This document shows positions 1-10,331 of a stretch of DNA of 64,000 nucleotides, piece after piece. Under the pieces are notes generated by a model that was given only the letters and a program-made list of their open reading frames with translations, did not search any database and was not told the DNA's origin. Origin of the DNA: Pseudomonas mangrovi (GTDB lineage Bacteria; Pseudomonadota; Gammaproteobacteria; Pseudomonadales; Pseudomonadaceae); contig NZ_QASN01000019.1 of the NCBI RefSeq assembly GCF_003052585.1, positions 62,001-126,000 of the forward strand. Reading direction: 5' to 3'. Every line of letters begins with the position of its first letter. Position 1 is the first letter of the stretch. A program made the translations under genes and the position numbers.

Positions 1-375
1 CTTGTCGATGGTATCGGCGTTGGCGCCGATCATCTCGACGCCGAATTTTTCCAGCACCCCGTGTTTTTCCAGGTCCAGCGCGCAGTTCAGCGCGGTCTGG
101 CCACCCATGGTCGGCAGCAAAGCGTCGGGACGTTCCTTCTCGATGATCTTGGCCACGGTGGCCCATTTGATCGGTTCGATGTAGGTGGCGTCGGCCATGG
201 CCGGGTCGGTCATGATGGTGGCCGGGTTGGAGTTCACCAGGATGACGCGGAAGCCTTCTTCCTTCAGCGCCTTGCAGGCCTGGGCGCCGGAATAGTCGAA
301 CTCGCAGGCCTGACCGATGACGATGGGGCCGGCGCCGAGGATCAGGATGCTTTTGATGTCTGTACGTTTTGGCAT
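1..375 (-). CDS. carB: Carbamoyl-phosphate synthase large subunit, N-terminal part
   Basis: First 125 codons of the ATP-grasp large subunit, which makes carbamoyl phosphate from bicarbonate, ATP and the ammonia channelled from CarA, feeding arginine and pyrimidine synthesis. The product starts [19 protein letters not shown] and goes on into the family's [10 protein letters not shown] and MGGQTALN motifs of the first carboxyphosphate domain. The gene runs off the left edge. It lies 30 nt downstream of carA on the same strand, so the two are almost certainly co-transcribed. The start is the ATG at 375. Confidence 0.97.
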   Translation of the reverse strand, partial: MPKRTDIKSILILGAGPIVIGQACEFDYSGAQACKALKEEGFRVILVNSNPATIMTDPAMADATYIEPIKWATVAKIIEKERPDALLPTMGGQTALNCALDLEKHGVLEKFGVEMIGANADTIDK

Positions 376-405
376 GGTCTTTCTCGAATTCTCTGCGCGG
401 CGGGC

Positions 406-1554
406 TTAACGGCGTTTGGCCATCTCGGCGATGAAGCGGTCGAACAGCGGCGCGACATCATGCGGGCCGGGACTTGCTTCCGGGTGCCCCTGGAAACTGA
501 AGGCAACCTTGTCGGTGCGCTCGACCCCCTGCAGGGTGCCGTCGAACAGCGACTTGTGGGTGGCGCGCAGGTTGGCCGGCAGGCTCGCCTCGTCCACGGC
601 AAAACCGTGGTTCTGGCTGGTGATCATCACCACGCCGGTATCGAGATCCTGCACCGGGTGGTTGGCACCGTGGTGACCGTTGACCATCTTCACCGTCTTG
701 GCGCCTGAGGCCAGCGCCAGCAGTTGATGACCCAGGCAGATGCCGAACACCGGAATGTCGGTTTCCAGCACTTCCTGAATGGCCCTGATCGCGTAGTCGC
801 AGGGCTCGGGATCGCCCGGGCCGTTGGCCAGGAAGATGCCGTCGGGCTTCAGTGCCAGGGCTTCGCTCGCGGGGGTCTGCGCCGGCAGCACGGTAAGGCG
901 GCAACCGCGCGCAACCAGCATGCGCAGGATGTTCCACTTCACGCCGTAGTCGAAGGCAACCACGTGATACGGCAGTTCGCTGGCCGGGATCTCCGGATGG
1001 CTGTCGCTTTCCAGACCCCATACGCTGGAGCGCCACTCGTAACGCTCCTTGGCGCTGACCACCTTGGCCAGATCCATGCCTTTCAGACCCGGGAAGCTGC
1101 GCGCCAGCTCCAGCGCCTTCTCCTCGGTAGCGTCAGCGCCCACCAGGATGCAGCCGTTCTGTGCGCCCTTCTCGCGCAGAATGCGGGTAAGACGACGAGT
1201 GTCGATGCCGGCGATGGCGACGGTGCCGTTCTCTTTCAGGTACTCGTCCAGCGGCTGTTTGTCGCGCCAGCTGCTCGAAGTCAGCGGCAGATCGCGGATG
1301 ATCAGACCGGCAGCCCAGACCCGATTGGACTCGGCGTCTTCCGGAGTGGTCCCGGTGTTGCCGATGTGCGGATAGGTCAGGGTGACGATCTGCTGGGTAT
1401 AGGATGGATCGGTGAGGATTTCCTGATAGCCGGTCATGGCGGTATTGAACACCACCTCACCAATGGTATGACCATCGGCGCCGATGGATTCGCCGCGAAA
1501 GATGCTGCCATCGGCTAGAGCCAGAATGGCGGGCGTAAGGGCTGGCGTAGTCAA
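406..1554 (-). CDS. carA: Carbamoyl-phosphate synthase small (glutaminase) subunit
   Basis: 382-aa glutamine amidotransferase subunit that releases ammonia from glutamine for CarB. An N-terminal CPSase small-chain domain (about residues 1-150) is followed by a class I amidotransferase domain. The nucleophile lies in GICLGHQ (Cys about 273) and the partner His-Glu in GHPEASPG (about 357-359). The start is an unusual TTG at 1554, chosen because GGGAGG sits 4-5 nt upstream and the family N-terminus ([15 protein letters not shown]) begins there. A strong hairpin with a T-run lies about 40 nt upstream in the leader, so expression may be attenuated. carB follows closely. Confidence 0.96.
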   Translation of the reverse strand: MTTPALTPAILALADGSIFRGESIGADGHTIGEVVFNTAMTGYQEILTDPSYTQQIVTLTYPHIGNTGTTPEDAESNRVWAAGLIIRDLPLTSSSWRDKQPLDEYLKENGTVAIAGIDTRRLTRILREKGAQNGCILVGADATEEKALELARSFPGLKGMDLAKVVSAKERYEWRSSVWGLESDSHPEIPASELPYHVVAFDYGVKWNILRMLVARGCRLTVLPAQTPASEALALKPDGIFLANGPGDPEPCDYAIRAIQEVLETDIPVFGICLGHQLLALASGAKTVKMVNGHHGANHPVQDLDTGVVMITSQNHGFAVDEASLPANLRATHKSLFDGTLQGVERTDKVAFSFQGHPEASPGPHDVAPLFDRFIAEMAKRR

Positions 1555-1595
1555 GAGACCTCCCGTAGATCAAGGCAGAAGCAAACGCAGATTGT

Positions 1596-1636
1596 AAAAA
1601 AGCGGGATGACGTGTGAAGGTCATCCCGCTTTTTTG
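1596..1636 (-). terminator. Intrinsic terminator in the carA leader, possible attenuator
   Basis: A perfect 15-bp stem (1597-1611 with 1620-1634, core GCGGGATGAC) has an 8-nt loop and on the minus strand ends in a run of six T. It sits 138 nt after the dapB stop and about 40 nt before the carA TTG start. It either ends dapB transcription or acts as a pyrimidine-responsive attenuator of carAB, a control I recall being proposed for Pseudomonas carAB. Confidence 0.85.
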
Positions 1637-1773
1637 TTCGAAACCATTTCTGCGCAACTTTTAATGGACACACTAAGGCGGCGAGCCTACAGGAAAACGC
1701 CATTTCGGTCTAGGCAAAAAGAGGGCCAAACCAGACGACAGGAACGAGTCCGCATCGTCCGGACACGCGCGCA

Positions 1774-2661
<888 letters not shown>

Positions 2662-3795
2662 TTAAATGTCGCCGAAGAAGCGCTTCATGCCCTCGAACCA
2701 GCCGCTGGCCTTGGGCGAATGCGAGCCGTCGCCCTGCAGCGAAGCACGGAACTCCTCGAGCAGCTCACGCTGGCGCTTGTCCAGGTTGACCGGCGTCTCC
2801 ACCGCCACCCGGCACATCAGATCGCCAGCCGGACCACCCCGCACAGGCGCAACGCCCTTGCCGCGCAGGCGGAACAGCTTGCCGGTCTGTGTGCCCTCGG
2901 GAATCTTCAGCTTGACCCGACCATCCAGCGTCGGCACCTCCAACTCACCACCCAGCGCCGCGTCGGCGAAGCTGATCGGCACCTCGCAGTACAGATGCTT
3001 GCCGTCGCGCTGGAAGATCGAGTGCTCGCGGACATTCACCACGACATACAGATCGCCGGCCGGACCACCCTGGTTACCCGCCTCGCCCTCACCGGACAGG
3101 CGGATGCGATCACCACTGTCGACACCGGCCGGCACCTTGACCGACAGGGTCTTGTGTTCCTCCACACGACCCTGGCCATGACAGCTGCCGCACGGGTCGC
3201 TGATCATCTTGCCGCTGCCGTGGCAACGTGGACAGGTCTGCTGGACCGAGAAGAAACCCTGCTGCATGCGCACCTGACCGATACCGCCACAGGTGGTACA
3301 GGTGGTGGGGCTGGTGCCCTTCTTGGCACCGGAGCCGTCGCAGGTCTTGCACGACACCAGCGTCGGCACACGGATGGTCACGGTGGTGCCACGTACTGCC
3401 TCTTCCAGGTCGAGTTCCAGCGTGTAGCGCAGATCACTGCCGCGCTGCGGACCGCCGCGCGAACCGCCACGTGCGCCACCGAAGAAGTCACTGAACACGT
3501 CGCCGAAGATGTCGGAGAAGTTCGCGCCGCCGGCGAATCCGGCCCCGCCTGCCCCGCCACCCATACTCGGATCGACCCCGGCATGCCCGTACTGATCGTA
3601 CGCCGAGCGCTTCGCCGCGTCGGAGAGCACTTCGTAGGCCTCGTTGGCCTCCTTGAATTTCTCCTCGGCAGCCTTGTCGTCCGGGTTGCGGTCCGGGTGG
3701 TATTTCATCGCCAGCCGGCGATAGGCCTTCTTCAGGGCCGCCTCATCGGCGCCGCGCTCGACACCGAGCACTTCGTAGTAGTCACGTTTAGCCAT
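2662..3795 (-). CDS. dnaJ: Chaperone DnaJ (Hsp40)
   Basis: 377-aa co-chaperone that delivers substrates to DnaK and stimulates its ATPase. The J-domain (about residues 1-70) carries the HPD motif within [10 protein letters not shown] Gly/Phe-rich linker (about 75-125) follows, then four CxxCxGxG zinc repeats ([32 protein letters not shown]), then the C-terminal substrate-binding domains. All canonical parts are intact at the usual length. It lies 113 nt downstream of dnaK; the gap contains a long hairpin. It is probably transcribed from the dnaK or grpE heat-shock promoters. Confidence 0.98.
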   Translation of the reverse strand: MAKRDYYEVLGVERGADEAALKKAYRRLAMKYHPDRNPDDKAAEEKFKEANEAYEVLSDAAKRSAYDQYGHAGVDPSMGGGAGGAGFAGGANFSDIFGDVFSDFFGGARGGSRGGPQRGSDLRYTLELDLEEAVRGTTVTIRVPTLVSCKTCDGSGAKKGTSPTTCTTCGGIGQVRMQQGFFSVQQTCPRCHGSGKMISDPCGSCHGQGRVEEHKTLSVKVPAGVDSGDRIRLSGEGEAGNQGGPAGDLYVVVNVREHSIFQRDGKHLYCEVPISFADAALGGELEVPTLDGRVKLKIPEGTQTGKLFRLRGKGVAPVRGGPAGDLMCRVAVETPVNLDKRQRELLEEFRASLQGDGSHSPKASGWFEGMKRFFGDI

Positions 3796-3830
3796 CGTTC
3801 TGCTGCACTCTAAAATTCATCTCTTCCAGA

Positions 3831-3866
3831 TACGCCGACGCGGGAGACTGGCTCCCGCGCGGCGTA
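3831..3866 (-). other. dnaK-dnaJ intergenic hairpin
   Basis: A 15-bp stem with one bulged A (3838) and a 5-nt loop: TACGCCG and CGCGGGAG pair with CTCCCGCG and CGGCGTA. No T-run follows on the minus strand, so it is not a standard terminator. It may stabilise dnaK mRNA or set the dnaK:dnaJ ratio; that role is inference. Confidence 0.7.
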
Positions 3867-3908
3867 CAGCGTCCATCGACGATCGATGGTGGGAAGCGCA
3901 AACCAGGC

Positions 3909-5825
3909 TTACTTGTTGTCCTTCACTTCTTCGAACTCGGCGTCGACCACGTCGTCGCCGGCGTCCCGCGCACCGTCATCGGCCTGGGTCGCATCGGCAG
4001 CCTGGCCCTGCTCGGCGTACATCTTCTGCGCCAGCGGAGTGGTGGCCTGGGACAGCGCGTTGATGCCCGCCTCGATGGCGGTCTTGTCGTCGCCCTTGAT
4101 CGCCACTTCCAGTTCGCCCAGCGCCTTCTCGATGGCCGCCTTCTCGTCAGCGGTGGCCTTGTCACCCGCCTCGACCAGCATCTTGCGGGTCGAGTGAACC
4201 AGTGCGTCGCCCTGGTTGCGCGCGGTCGCCAGCTCTTCGAACTTGCGGTCCTCTTCGGCATTGGCCTCAGCATCGCGGACCATCTTCTCGATCTCTTCAT
4301 CGGAGAGACCGGAGTTGGCCTTGATCACGATCGACTGCGACTTGCCGGTGGCCTTGTCCTTGGCGGACACGTGCAGGATGCCGTTGGCATCGATGTCGAA
4401 GGTGACTTCGATCTGCGGCACGCCGCGCGGCGCCGGCGGAATGTCGGCCAGGTCGAACTTGCCCAGCGACTTGTTCTGCGCGGCCTGCTTGCGCTCGCCC
4501 TGCAGGACGTGGATGGTCACCGCAGCCTGGTTATCGTCAGCGGTAGAGAACACCTGCGACTTCTTGGTCGGGATGGTGGTGTTCTTCTCGATCAGCGCGG
4601 TCATCACGCCACCCATGGTCTCGATACCCAGGGTCAGCGGGGAGACGTCGAGCAACAGCACGTCCTTGACGTCACCGGCCAGGACCGCGCCCTGGATGGC
4701 TGCACCCATGGCGACTGCTTCGTCCGGGTTGACGTCCTTGCGCGCGTCCTTGCCGAAGAAGGCCGCAACCTTCTGCTGCACCAGCGGCATGCGGGTCTGA
4801 CCACCGACCAGAATCACGTCGTCGATCTTGGCCACGTCGATGCCGGCATCCTTGAGTGCGATGCGGCATGGCTCGATGGTGCGCTCGACCAGGTCCTCGA
4901 CCAGCGACTCCAGCTTGGCGCGGGAAATCTTCACGTTCAGGTGCTTCGGACCCGAAGCGTCTGCAGTGATGTACGGCAGGTTGACGTCGGTCGACTGGCT
5001 CGAGGACAGCTCGATCTTGGCCTTCTCTGCCGATTCCTTCAGGCGCTGCATGGCCAGCGGATCACCCTTGAGGTTGATGCCGCTTTCCTTCTTGAACTCG
5101 TCGACGAGATAGTCGATCAGGCGGATGTCAAAATCCTCACCACCGAGGAAGGTATCGCCATTGGTGGCCAGCACTTCGAACTGATGCTCACCGTCGACCT
5201 CGGCGATCTCGATCACCGACACGTCGAAGGTACCGCCGCCCAGGTCATAGACGATCACGGTGTGGTCGCCCTTGGCCTTGTCCATGCCATAGGCCAGTGC
5301 AGCCGCGGTCGGCTCGTTGATGATGCGCTTGACGTCCAGCCCGGCGATGCGGCCGGCATCCTTGGTTGCCTGACGCTGGCTGTCGTTGAAGTACGCCGGA
5401 ACGGTGATGACCGCTTCGGTGACCGGCTCGCCCAGGTAGTCCTCGGCGGTCTTCTTCATCTTCTTCAGGATCTCCGCAGAGATCTGCGGAGGAGCCATCT
5501 TCTGGCCGTTCACCTCGACCCAGGCATCGCCGTTGTCGGCCTTGGTGATCTTGTACGGCACCATCTGGATGTCTTTCTGCACCACTTCTTCGTCGAAGCG
5601 GCGGCCGATCAGACGCTTCACCGCATACAGGGTGTTGTGCGGGTTGGTCACAGCCTGGCGCTTGGCCGACTGGCCAACCAGAATCTCGCCATCGTTGGCG
5701 TAGGCAACGATCGAGGGGGTGGTGCGGCCGCCTTCGGCGTTCTCGATCACCTTGACGATGCCGTTTTCCAGAATGGAGACGCAGGAGTTGGTGGTCCCCA
5801 GGTCGATACCGATGATTTTGCCCAT
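3909..5825 (-). CDS. dnaK: Chaperone DnaK (Hsp70)
   Basis: 638-aa ATP-dependent chaperone. The actin-like ATPase domain begins [18 protein letters not shown] (phosphate-1 loop) and carries the second phosphate loop [15 protein letters not shown] near residue 195. The interdomain linker [19 protein letters not shown] is followed by the substrate-binding domain, and the C-terminus ends EEVKDNK, the co-chaperone-binding tail type. Length is normal. A close sigma-32 promoter match lies 75-100 nt upstream, with its -35 element overlapping the grpE stop codon, so dnaK has its own heat-shock start besides read-through from grpE. Confidence 0.98.
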   Translation of the reverse strand: MGKIIGIDLGTTNSCVSILENGIVKVIENAEGGRTTPSIVAYANDGEILVGQSAKRQAVTNPHNTLYAVKRLIGRRFDEEVVQKDIQMVPYKITKADNGDAWVEVNGQKMAPPQISAEILKKMKKTAEDYLGEPVTEAVITVPAYFNDSQRQATKDAGRIAGLDVKRIINEPTAAALAYGMDKAKGDHTVIVYDLGGGTFDVSVIEIAEVDGEHQFEVLATNGDTFLGGEDFDIRLIDYLVDEFKKESGINLKGDPLAMQRLKESAEKAKIELSSSQSTDVNLPYITADASGPKHLNVKISRAKLESLVEDLVERTIEPCRIALKDAGIDVAKIDDVILVGGQTRMPLVQQKVAAFFGKDARKDVNPDEAVAMGAAIQGAVLAGDVKDVLLLDVSPLTLGIETMGGVMTALIEKNTTIPTKKSQVFSTADDNQAAVTIHVLQGERKQAAQNKSLGKFDLADIPPAPRGVPQIEVTFDIDANGILHVSAKDKATGKSQSIVIKANSGLSDEEIEKMVRDAEANAEEDRKFEELATARNQGDALVHSTRKMLVEAGDKATADEKAAIEKALGELEVAIKGDDKTAIEAGINALSQATTPLAQKMYAEQGQAADATQADDGARDAGDDVVDAEFEEVKDNK

Positions 5826-5899
5826 TTCATACTCTCCGAAATTTGAATTCGCCGAACTGCGCCATGCCGTCTCGGCAGCACTGAATCGCTTGACTCACC

Positions 5900-5927
5900 A
5901 GATGGGGGTCAGCGTGGAAATTTCAAG
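5900..5927 (-). promoter_or_regulatory. Sigma-32 heat-shock promoter of dnaK
   Basis: On the minus strand CTTGAAA (5921-5927), a 13-nt spacer and CCCCATCT (5900-5907) match the RpoH consensus almost perfectly. The TGA inside CTTGAAA is also the grpE stop codon. Confidence 0.88.
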
Positions 5928-6492
5928 CCTGCTCATCGATCGAAGGTTGCGGCTGAGCCGGCGCCTTGCTGACCACGACCATCGCCGGACGCAGCAGGCG
6001 ACCACTGAGCAGGTAACCCTTCTGGAACACCTTGAGCACGCTGCCAGGTTCGGCGTGGATGCTCTCTTCCATTGCCATGGCCTGGTGATGCTCGGGATTG
6101 AACGGCTCGCCCACAGGCGAGACCGCAACCAACTGATGACGCGCCAACACATCGGCAAAGAGCTTCAAGGTCAGCTCGACCCCTTCGCGCATCGGACGTA
6201 TGGATTCGTCATTCGGGTCCGACAGCTCGAGGCCGCGCTCCAGACTATCCATTACCGGCAGCAGGTCGTTGGCGAACTTCTCTAGGGCAAACTTGTGCGC
6301 CTTCTCGATATCCTGCTCGGCGCGACGACGCAGGTTCTGCATCTCTGCGGCGACGCGCAACGCCTGATCCTGGGCGGCAGCCAGCTGCTCCTCGAGCACC
6401 TGAACCCGGGACCCAAGATCCTCGGAACCCACGGATGCCTGTTCATCAAGGTTGTCAGCGTTCTGATTGTCCAGGTTCTGCTCGTCGGCCAT
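5923..6492 (-). CDS. grpE: Nucleotide exchange factor GrpE
   Basis: 189-aa factor that drives ADP release from DnaK. An acidic, disordered N-terminus ([18 protein letters not shown]) precedes a long coiled coil (about residues 35-90, containing the [20 protein letters not shown] signature) and a beta domain ending in [12 protein letters not shown]. The start is the ATG at 6492, preceded by GGAGG at good spacing; the upstream in-frame start at 6534 would add 14 residues without a Shine-Dalgarno sequence. First gene of the grpE-dnaK-dnaJ unit, with a sigma-32 promoter 50-80 nt upstream. Confidence 0.96.
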   Translation of the reverse strand: MADEQNLDNQNADNLDEQASVGSEDLGSRVQVLEEQLAAAQDQALRVAAEMQNLRRRAEQDIEKAHKFALEKFANDLLPVMDSLERGLELSDPNDESIRPMREGVELTLKLFADVLARHQLVAVSPVGEPFNPEHHQAMAMEESIHAEPGSVLKVFQKGYLLSGRLLRPAMVVVSKAPAQPQPSIDEQA

Positions 6493-6542
6493 GCCGTCCT
6501 CCTTCATCTGTTCTGTGGGCGACTGCCCGGGCATGTGCCGCT

Positions 6543-6570
6543 ATATGGGGGCGCGGCGCCACTCTTCAAG
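6543..6570 (-). promoter_or_regulatory. Sigma-32 heat-shock promoter of grpE
   Basis: On the minus strand CTTGAAG (6564-6570), a 13-nt spacer and CCCCATAT (6543-6550), a near-consensus RpoH promoter. The predicted transcript has a leader of about 45 nt before the grpE ATG. Confidence 0.87.
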
Positions 6571-6620
6571 GGCAACGCGCCACTCAGGAGCGACAGGCGA
6601 GAAATCCGCGGGCGACCGGC

Positions 6621-6650
6621 TTGATACGCCCAGCCAGAACACTGTATAAA
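6621..6650 (+). promoter_or_regulatory. Sigma-70 promoter of recN
   Basis: TTGATA (6621-6626), an 18-nt spacer and TATAAA (6645-6650) lie just upstream of recN. The -10 element is inside the LexA box, a standard layout for SOS repression. Confidence 0.75.
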
Positions 6651-6657
6651 TACCCAG
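6642..6657 (+). promoter_or_regulatory. LexA (SOS) box upstream of recN
   Basis: CTGTATAAATACCCAG matches the gammaproteobacterial CTGT-N8-ACAG operator with one change in the right arm. It overlaps the recN -10 element, 24 nt before the start codon. recN is a classic SOS gene. Confidence 0.85.
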
Positions 6658-6680
6658 CACTCAATTTCGGAGCCACCACC

Positions 6681-8348
6681 ATGCTGGTCCATCTCTCCGT
6701 CAACAATTACGCCATCGTCGACCACCTGGATCTCGAGCTCAAGAAGGGCATGTCGGTCATTACCGGCGAGACCGGTGCCGGCAAGTCGATCATGCTCGAT
6801 GCGCTGGGCCTGGCTCTCGGCGACCGCACCGACAGCAGCGCCGTGCGCATCGGCGCCGACAAGGCCGACATCCTCGCCAGCTTCGACCTGACCAGCATTC
6901 CCGAAGCCCGACAATGGCTCTCCGAGCGCGACCTGGAGCAGGACGGCCCCTGCATCCTGCGACGGGTGATCACCGCGGAAGGCCGTTCCCGCGCCTACAT
7001 AAACGGTACGCCCTGCCCTCTGGGCGACCTCAAGGCGCTGGGCGAACTGCTGATCGACATCCACAGCCAGCATGAGCACCAGTCGCTACTGAAGACCGAA
7101 ACCCACCGCCGCCTGCTCGACGAATACGCCGGCGGCGCCGAGCTGGCGCGCCAGGTTCAGCTGGCAGCGCAACGCTGGAAGCAGACGCGCAACGAGCTGG
7201 AACGCGTCTCCAGCAGCGGCGAGGAACAGCGTGCCCGGCACCAGTTGCTCAGCTATCAGCTGGAAGAACTGGAAAACCTCGCCCTGGGTGACAATGAGCT
7301 GGACGAACTGGAACGCGAACACAAGCAGCTGAGCAACGCGGAGAGCCTGCTGGCCGCATGCCGCCAGGTGACCGAGCTCTGTAGCGAGAACGATGCCGGC
7401 AACGTTCTTTCTGCGCTCACCGCCAGCCTGCAACGCCTGGGCGCATTCCAGAACCCACCTGCCGCCATGGGCGAGGCGATCAACCTGTTGGCCAGCGCAC
7501 AGATCCAAGTAGAAGAAGCGGTCGGCGAGCTGAATCGCTTCCTCGACCACTTCGACGCCGACCCGGCCCGCCAGCAGGCGGTCGAAGATCGACTCGACGC
7601 CATCTACAGCCTGGCCCGCAAGCACCGGGCTCAACCGCCGGAGCTACTCGCACTACAGCAACGCCTGCTTGACGAGCTGGAGTCGCTGAGCGCGGACGAA
7701 GAGGCCATCACCCGACTGGAGGAAGAACTCGCCGCCTACGCCCGCCACTACCAGGACAAGGCCGAGGAGCTCAGCCAACTGCGCCGTACTGCCGCCTCTG
7801 CGCTCTGCACTGCAGTCGAAACGGAGATCCAGACCCTGGGCATGCCCGGCGGGCGCTTCAGCGTGGAGTTCAGTGCCGGCACGGGCGAAGACCTGCACCC
7901 GGCCGGCCTTGAGCAGGTGGAGTTCCTGGTCAGCGCGAATCCGGGACAGCCGCTCCGGGCTCTGGCCAAGGTCGCCTCTGGAGGCGAGCTTTCGCGGATC
8001 AGCCTGGCGATCCAGGTCACTACGGCACAGACCTCGAGAGTTCCGACACTGGTATTCGATGAGGTGGACGTCGGCATCGGCGGCCCGACAGCAGAAGTCG
8101 TCGGACAGATGCTGCGCAGGCTTGGCGAGCGCGGTCAGGTCCTGACCGTCACCCACCTGCCCCAGGTCGCTGCGCAGGGCCATCAGCATCTGTTCGTGCA
8201 CAAGCAGCGCGGCAGCGACCAGACACAGACGGCGGTCGCAACACTGGACAAGGCAGGCAGAATTGAAGAGGTCGCCCGGATGTTGGGAGGCGTCGACCTC
8301 ACCGAAGAATCGCTGGCACACGCCAAGAAGCTGCTGGCCAGCGCCTGA
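6681..8348 (+). CDS. recN: DNA repair protein RecN
   Basis: 555-aa SMC-like ATPase acting early in double-strand break repair. Walker A GETGAGKS lies at residues 29-36, a long coiled-coil region fills the centre, and the C-terminal half carries the ABC signature ASGGELSRISLA and Walker B TLVFDEVDVGIGG. The start is the ATG at 6681 (MLVHLSVNNYAIVDHLDLEL), the conserved N-terminus; the reading frame stays open far upstream, but that stretch overlaps the grpE promoter. Regulated by the LexA box at 6642-6657. It converges on fur across a shared terminator. Confidence 0.97.
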   Translation: MLVHLSVNNYAIVDHLDLELKKGMSVITGETGAGKSIMLDALGLALGDRTDSSAVRIGADKADILASFDLTSIPEARQWLSERDLEQDGPCILRRVITAEGRSRAYINGTPCPLGDLKALGELLIDIHSQHEHQSLLKTETHRRLLDEYAGGAELARQVQLAAQRWKQTRNELERVSSSGEEQRARHQLLSYQLEELENLALGDNELDELEREHKQLSNAESLLAACRQVTELCSENDAGNVLSALTASLQRLGAFQNPPAAMGEAINLLASAQIQVEEAVGELNRFLDHFDADPARQQAVEDRLDAIYSLARKHRAQPPELLALQQRLLDELESLSADEEAITRLEEELAAYARHYQDKAEELSQLRRTAASALCTAVETEIQTLGMPGGRFSVEFSAGTGEDLHPAGLEQVEFLVSANPGQPLRALAKVASGGELSRISLAIQVTTAQTSRVPTLVFDEVDVGIGGPTAEVVGQMLRRLGERGQVLTVTHLPQVAAQGHQHLFVHKQRGSDQTQTAVATLDKAGRIEEVARMLGGVDLTEESLAHAKKLLASA

Positions 8349-8360
8349 ACTTTCGCACAT

Positions 8361-8390
8361 GAAAAAGGCGACCCCAGGGTCGCCTTTTTC
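8361..8390. terminator. Bidirectional terminator between recN and fur
   Basis: GAAAAAGGCGACC pairs with GGTCGCCTTTTTC around a short loop, with an A-run on one side and a T-run on the other. It can therefore end both recN (plus) and fur (minus). Confidence 0.9.
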
Positions 8391-8404
8391 ATCGCAACAA
8401 ATAC

Positions 8405-8809
8405 CTACTTGGCTTTGCGCACGTACAACACGAGGTTGTGATCCACCAGCTCGAAGCCGTGCTCTTTGACGATCTCGCGCTGACGGCGCTCGATCTCGGC
8501 ATCCATGAATTCGATGACCTCGCCACTGTCGACACAGACCATGTGGTCGTGATGGCCGCTGTCAGCCAGCTCGAACACGGCATGCCCGCCATCGAAGTTA
8601 TGGCGCACCACCAGACCCGCCGCCTCGAACTGGGTCAGAACTCGGTATACGGTGGCCAGGCCGACATCCTCACCTGCCTCCATCAGCGCCTTGTACACAT
8701 CTTCCGCGCTCATGTGACGCTGCTCGGCGGAGTCCAGCATCTGCAGAATCTTTACCCGCGGAAGGGTCACTTTCAGGCCAGCTTTGCGTAGTTCGCTATT
8801 TTCTACCAT
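8405..8809 (-). CDS. fur: Ferric uptake regulator Fur
   Basis: 134-aa Fe(II)-dependent repressor of iron-acquisition genes. Residues 1-80 form the winged-helix DNA-binding domain ([18 protein letters not shown] recognition region). The C-terminal dimerisation/metal domain contains GHHDHMVC and the H-rich sites of the family. Length and sequence agree with the Pseudomonas Fur I recall, ending YVRKAK. The start is the ATG at 8809 ([18 protein letters not shown]). Divergent from bamE with a 93-nt shared control region, a conserved fur-omlA arrangement. A likely target in this window is the small gene at 54682. Confidence 0.97.
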   Translation of the reverse strand: MVENSELRKAGLKVTLPRVKILQMLDSAEQRHMSAEDVYKALMEAGEDVGLATVYRVLTQFEAAGLVVRHNFDGGHAVFELADSGHHDHMVCVDSGEVIEFMDAEIERRQREIVKEHGFELVDHNLVLYVRKAK

Positions 8810-8830
8810 GGTGGGGTTTCTCGATGCTGC

Positions 8831-8859
8831 TTCGCAGCTTCCTCCAATGAGGGTATGAT
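8831..8859 (+). promoter_or_regulatory. Possible sigma-70 promoter of bamE
   Basis: TTCGCA (8831-8836), a 17-nt spacer and TATGAT (8854-8859) in the fur-bamE divergent region. The -10 is good and the -35 weak. Confidence 0.45.
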
Positions 8860-8902
8860 CCGGGTTTATTTGCCCAGCCAAGATAGTGGAAGTCGCCCCC
8901 CG

Positions 8903-9418
8903 ATGCAAAACACCAAGCTCTTGCTGACCAGCCTCTCCCTGACCGGGTTGCTCGCCCTGGGCGGTTGTTCATTCCCCGGCGTGTACAAGATCGACATCCA
9001 GCAAGGCAATGTCGTCACCCAGGACATGATCGACCAATTGCGCCCCGGCATGACCCGCAGTCAAGTCCGCTTCATCATGGGCAACCCGCTGATCACCGAC
9101 ACCTTCCACGCCAATCGCTGGGATTACCTCTACAGCATCCAGCCCGGCGGCGGCGAACGCCTGCAGGAACGTGTCAGCCTGATATTCAACGGCAATGATC
9201 AACTGGCCGGCCTGGCGGGCGACTTCATGCCCGGCGTCAGCCGTGACGAAGCAATCCTCGGCAGCCCCGGCAGCAGCGTTCGCCAGGAAAGCGCGCCAGA
9301 CCGCGAGCAGCCTGCACCTCGCCCGGGCAGCCTGCTAGAGCAGATTCAGCAGGAAGTCGACAGCGCAGAGCCTGTAGCGGTGCCGATCCCCGAACCGCTG
9401 GAAACCTCGCCGCAGTAA
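8903..9418 (+). CDS. bamE: Outer membrane assembly lipoprotein BamE (OmlA/SmpA)
   Basis: 171-aa lipoprotein of the beta-barrel assembly machine. The signal peptide ends in lipobox LGGC (Cys about 22). The SmpA/OmlA domain follows with [20 protein letters not shown], the [17 protein letters not shown] segment and a loop containing GGGE. A Pro/Glu-rich tail of about 50 residues extends beyond the domain, so the protein is longer than enterobacterial BamE. The start is the ATG at 8903; an upstream in-frame ATG at 8855 would spoil the signal peptide. Partner BamD is encoded at 28452. Confidence 0.93.
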   Translation: MQNTKLLLTSLSLTGLLALGGCSFPGVYKIDIQQGNVVTQDMIDQLRPGMTRSQVRFIMGNPLITDTFHANRWDYLYSIQPGGGERLQERVSLIFNGNDQLAGLAGDFMPGVSRDEAILGSPGSSVRQESAPDREQPAPRPGSLLEQIQQEVDSAEPVAVPIPEPLETSPQ

Positions 9419-9438
9419 CTCAGCAACGCTTCAAAACC

Positions 9439-9464
9439 AGCCGGCCGAGACATTCGAGCCGGCT
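9439..9464. other. Hairpin between bamE and rnfH
   Basis: AGCCGGC (9439-9445) pairs with GCCGGCT (9458-9464) around a 12-nt loop. It lies between two converging genes without a T-run, and probably marks their transcript ends. Confidence 0.45.
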
Positions 9465-9475
9465 CGATCGCTGCA

Positions 9476-9787
9476 CTACTCCCCTGCCTTCTCCTTCGCA
9501 GCTTTTGCCGCCCGCTGCTTGCGAACCTCCTTCGGATCAGCGATCAGCGGACGATAGATCTCCACCCGCTCCCCCTCCTCCAGCACCCGCTCATCCGGCT
9601 TGGCCACTGCTTTGCCAAATATCCCCAGCGGCGCATTCGCCAGATCAACCTCGGGGAAATGCGCATCCATCCCCGAACGCAACGCTGCCTGGCGCACGGT
9701 GGTACCCGCTGGAACGGTCAGTCGGATGAGTTTCTGCTTATCGGCCAGTGCATAGGCCACCTCGACCGCAATGCTCTGCTTATCCAT
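9476..9787 (-). CDS. rnfH: RnfH family protein (UPF0125)
   Basis: 103-aa protein with the ubiquitin-like beta-grasp fold of the RnfH/UPF0125 family: IAVEVAYALADKQKL at the start, then VPAGTTVRQAALRSG, the conserved LGIFGKAV and the GERVEIYRPLIADPKE signature, ending in a Lys/Ala-rich tail. Its biochemical role is not settled. Start at the ATG 9787, overlapping the 3' end of the upstream ratA-like gene by 8 nt. That arrangement (ratA-ratB) is conserved next to smpB in many gammaproteobacteria. Confidence 0.92.
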   Translation of the reverse strand: MDKQSIAVEVAYALADKQKLIRLTVPAGTTVRQAALRSGMDAHFPEVDLANAPLGIFGKAVAKPDERVLEEGERVEIYRPLIADPKEVRKQRAAKAAKEKAGE

Positions 9788-10214
9788 GAAGCTCCTTTGC
9801 ACGCTGGCAGAAGGCATCGACCAGGGTATTGGCGGCCTGATTGAACAATGGCCCCAGCGTGGCCTTGACCAGCGGCCCCGAGTAATCGAAGGACAGATCC
9901 AGGCTGATCTTGCAGGCCTTCTCGTTCAGCGCCTTGAAGTCCCATATCCCGTGCAGCTGGGTAAACGGTCCTTCCTGCAGCTGCATCTCTATCCGCTCGC
10001 CGCCGCGCAACCCATTGAGCGTGACGAAGCGCTGACTCGCGCCGCCCTTTGCAACAGTCAATGCCGCACGCATATGCGTTTCGGAGACCTCCATCACCTC
10101 GGCCTTCGAGCACCAGGGGAGGAATTCGGGATACCGAGCCACATCATTGACTAGGTCGTAAAGCGCCTGCGCGGGATACGGCAACAGCGCCGAGCGCTGA
10201 ATTCGCGTGGTCAT
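9780..10214 (-). CDS. ratA: RatA-like START/polyketide-cyclase family protein
   Basis: 144-aa single-domain protein of the coenzyme Q-binding (COQ10/START-like) family. Recognisable parts are [33 protein letters not shown], the [13 protein letters not shown] strand and the C-terminal helix [13 protein letters not shown]. coli RatA/PasT was described as a toxin that blocks 70S formation, while other family members support ubiquinone function; the sequence does not decide between them. The start is ATG 10214 (MTTRIQRS). Divergent from smpB and overlapping rnfH by 8 nt. Confidence 0.88.
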   Translation of the reverse strand: MTTRIQRSALLPYPAQALYDLVNDVARYPEFLPWCSKAEVMEVSETHMRAALTVAKGGASQRFVTLNGLRGGERIEMQLQEGPFTQLHGIWDFKALNEKACKISLDLSFDYSGPLVKATLGPLFNQAANTLVDAFCQRAKELHG

Positions 10215-10316
10215 CCGGATACTTGCCCTTGTCGAGTCGTTAGGGAACGTTGCGCATTGTCGAGCATTGCGGTCGCAACCCTCAAGCACGCTGTCGCCAG
10301 ACGCCCTGACTGCCCC

Positions 10317-10322
10317 TATAAT
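10317..10322 (+). promoter_or_regulatory. -10 element of smpB, near-leaderless start
   Basis: A perfect TATAAT lies only 9 nt upstream of the smpB ATG, so a transcript starting about 7 nt downstream would have a leader of a few nucleotides at most. No strong -35 is visible at 17 nt spacing. Confidence 0.5.
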
Positions 10323-10331
10323 GCGCCGCCT

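Noticed and set aside
4194..5846. 550-codon plus-strand open frame opposite dnaK
   Set aside because: Antisense shadow of dnaK; no ribosome site or family similarity.
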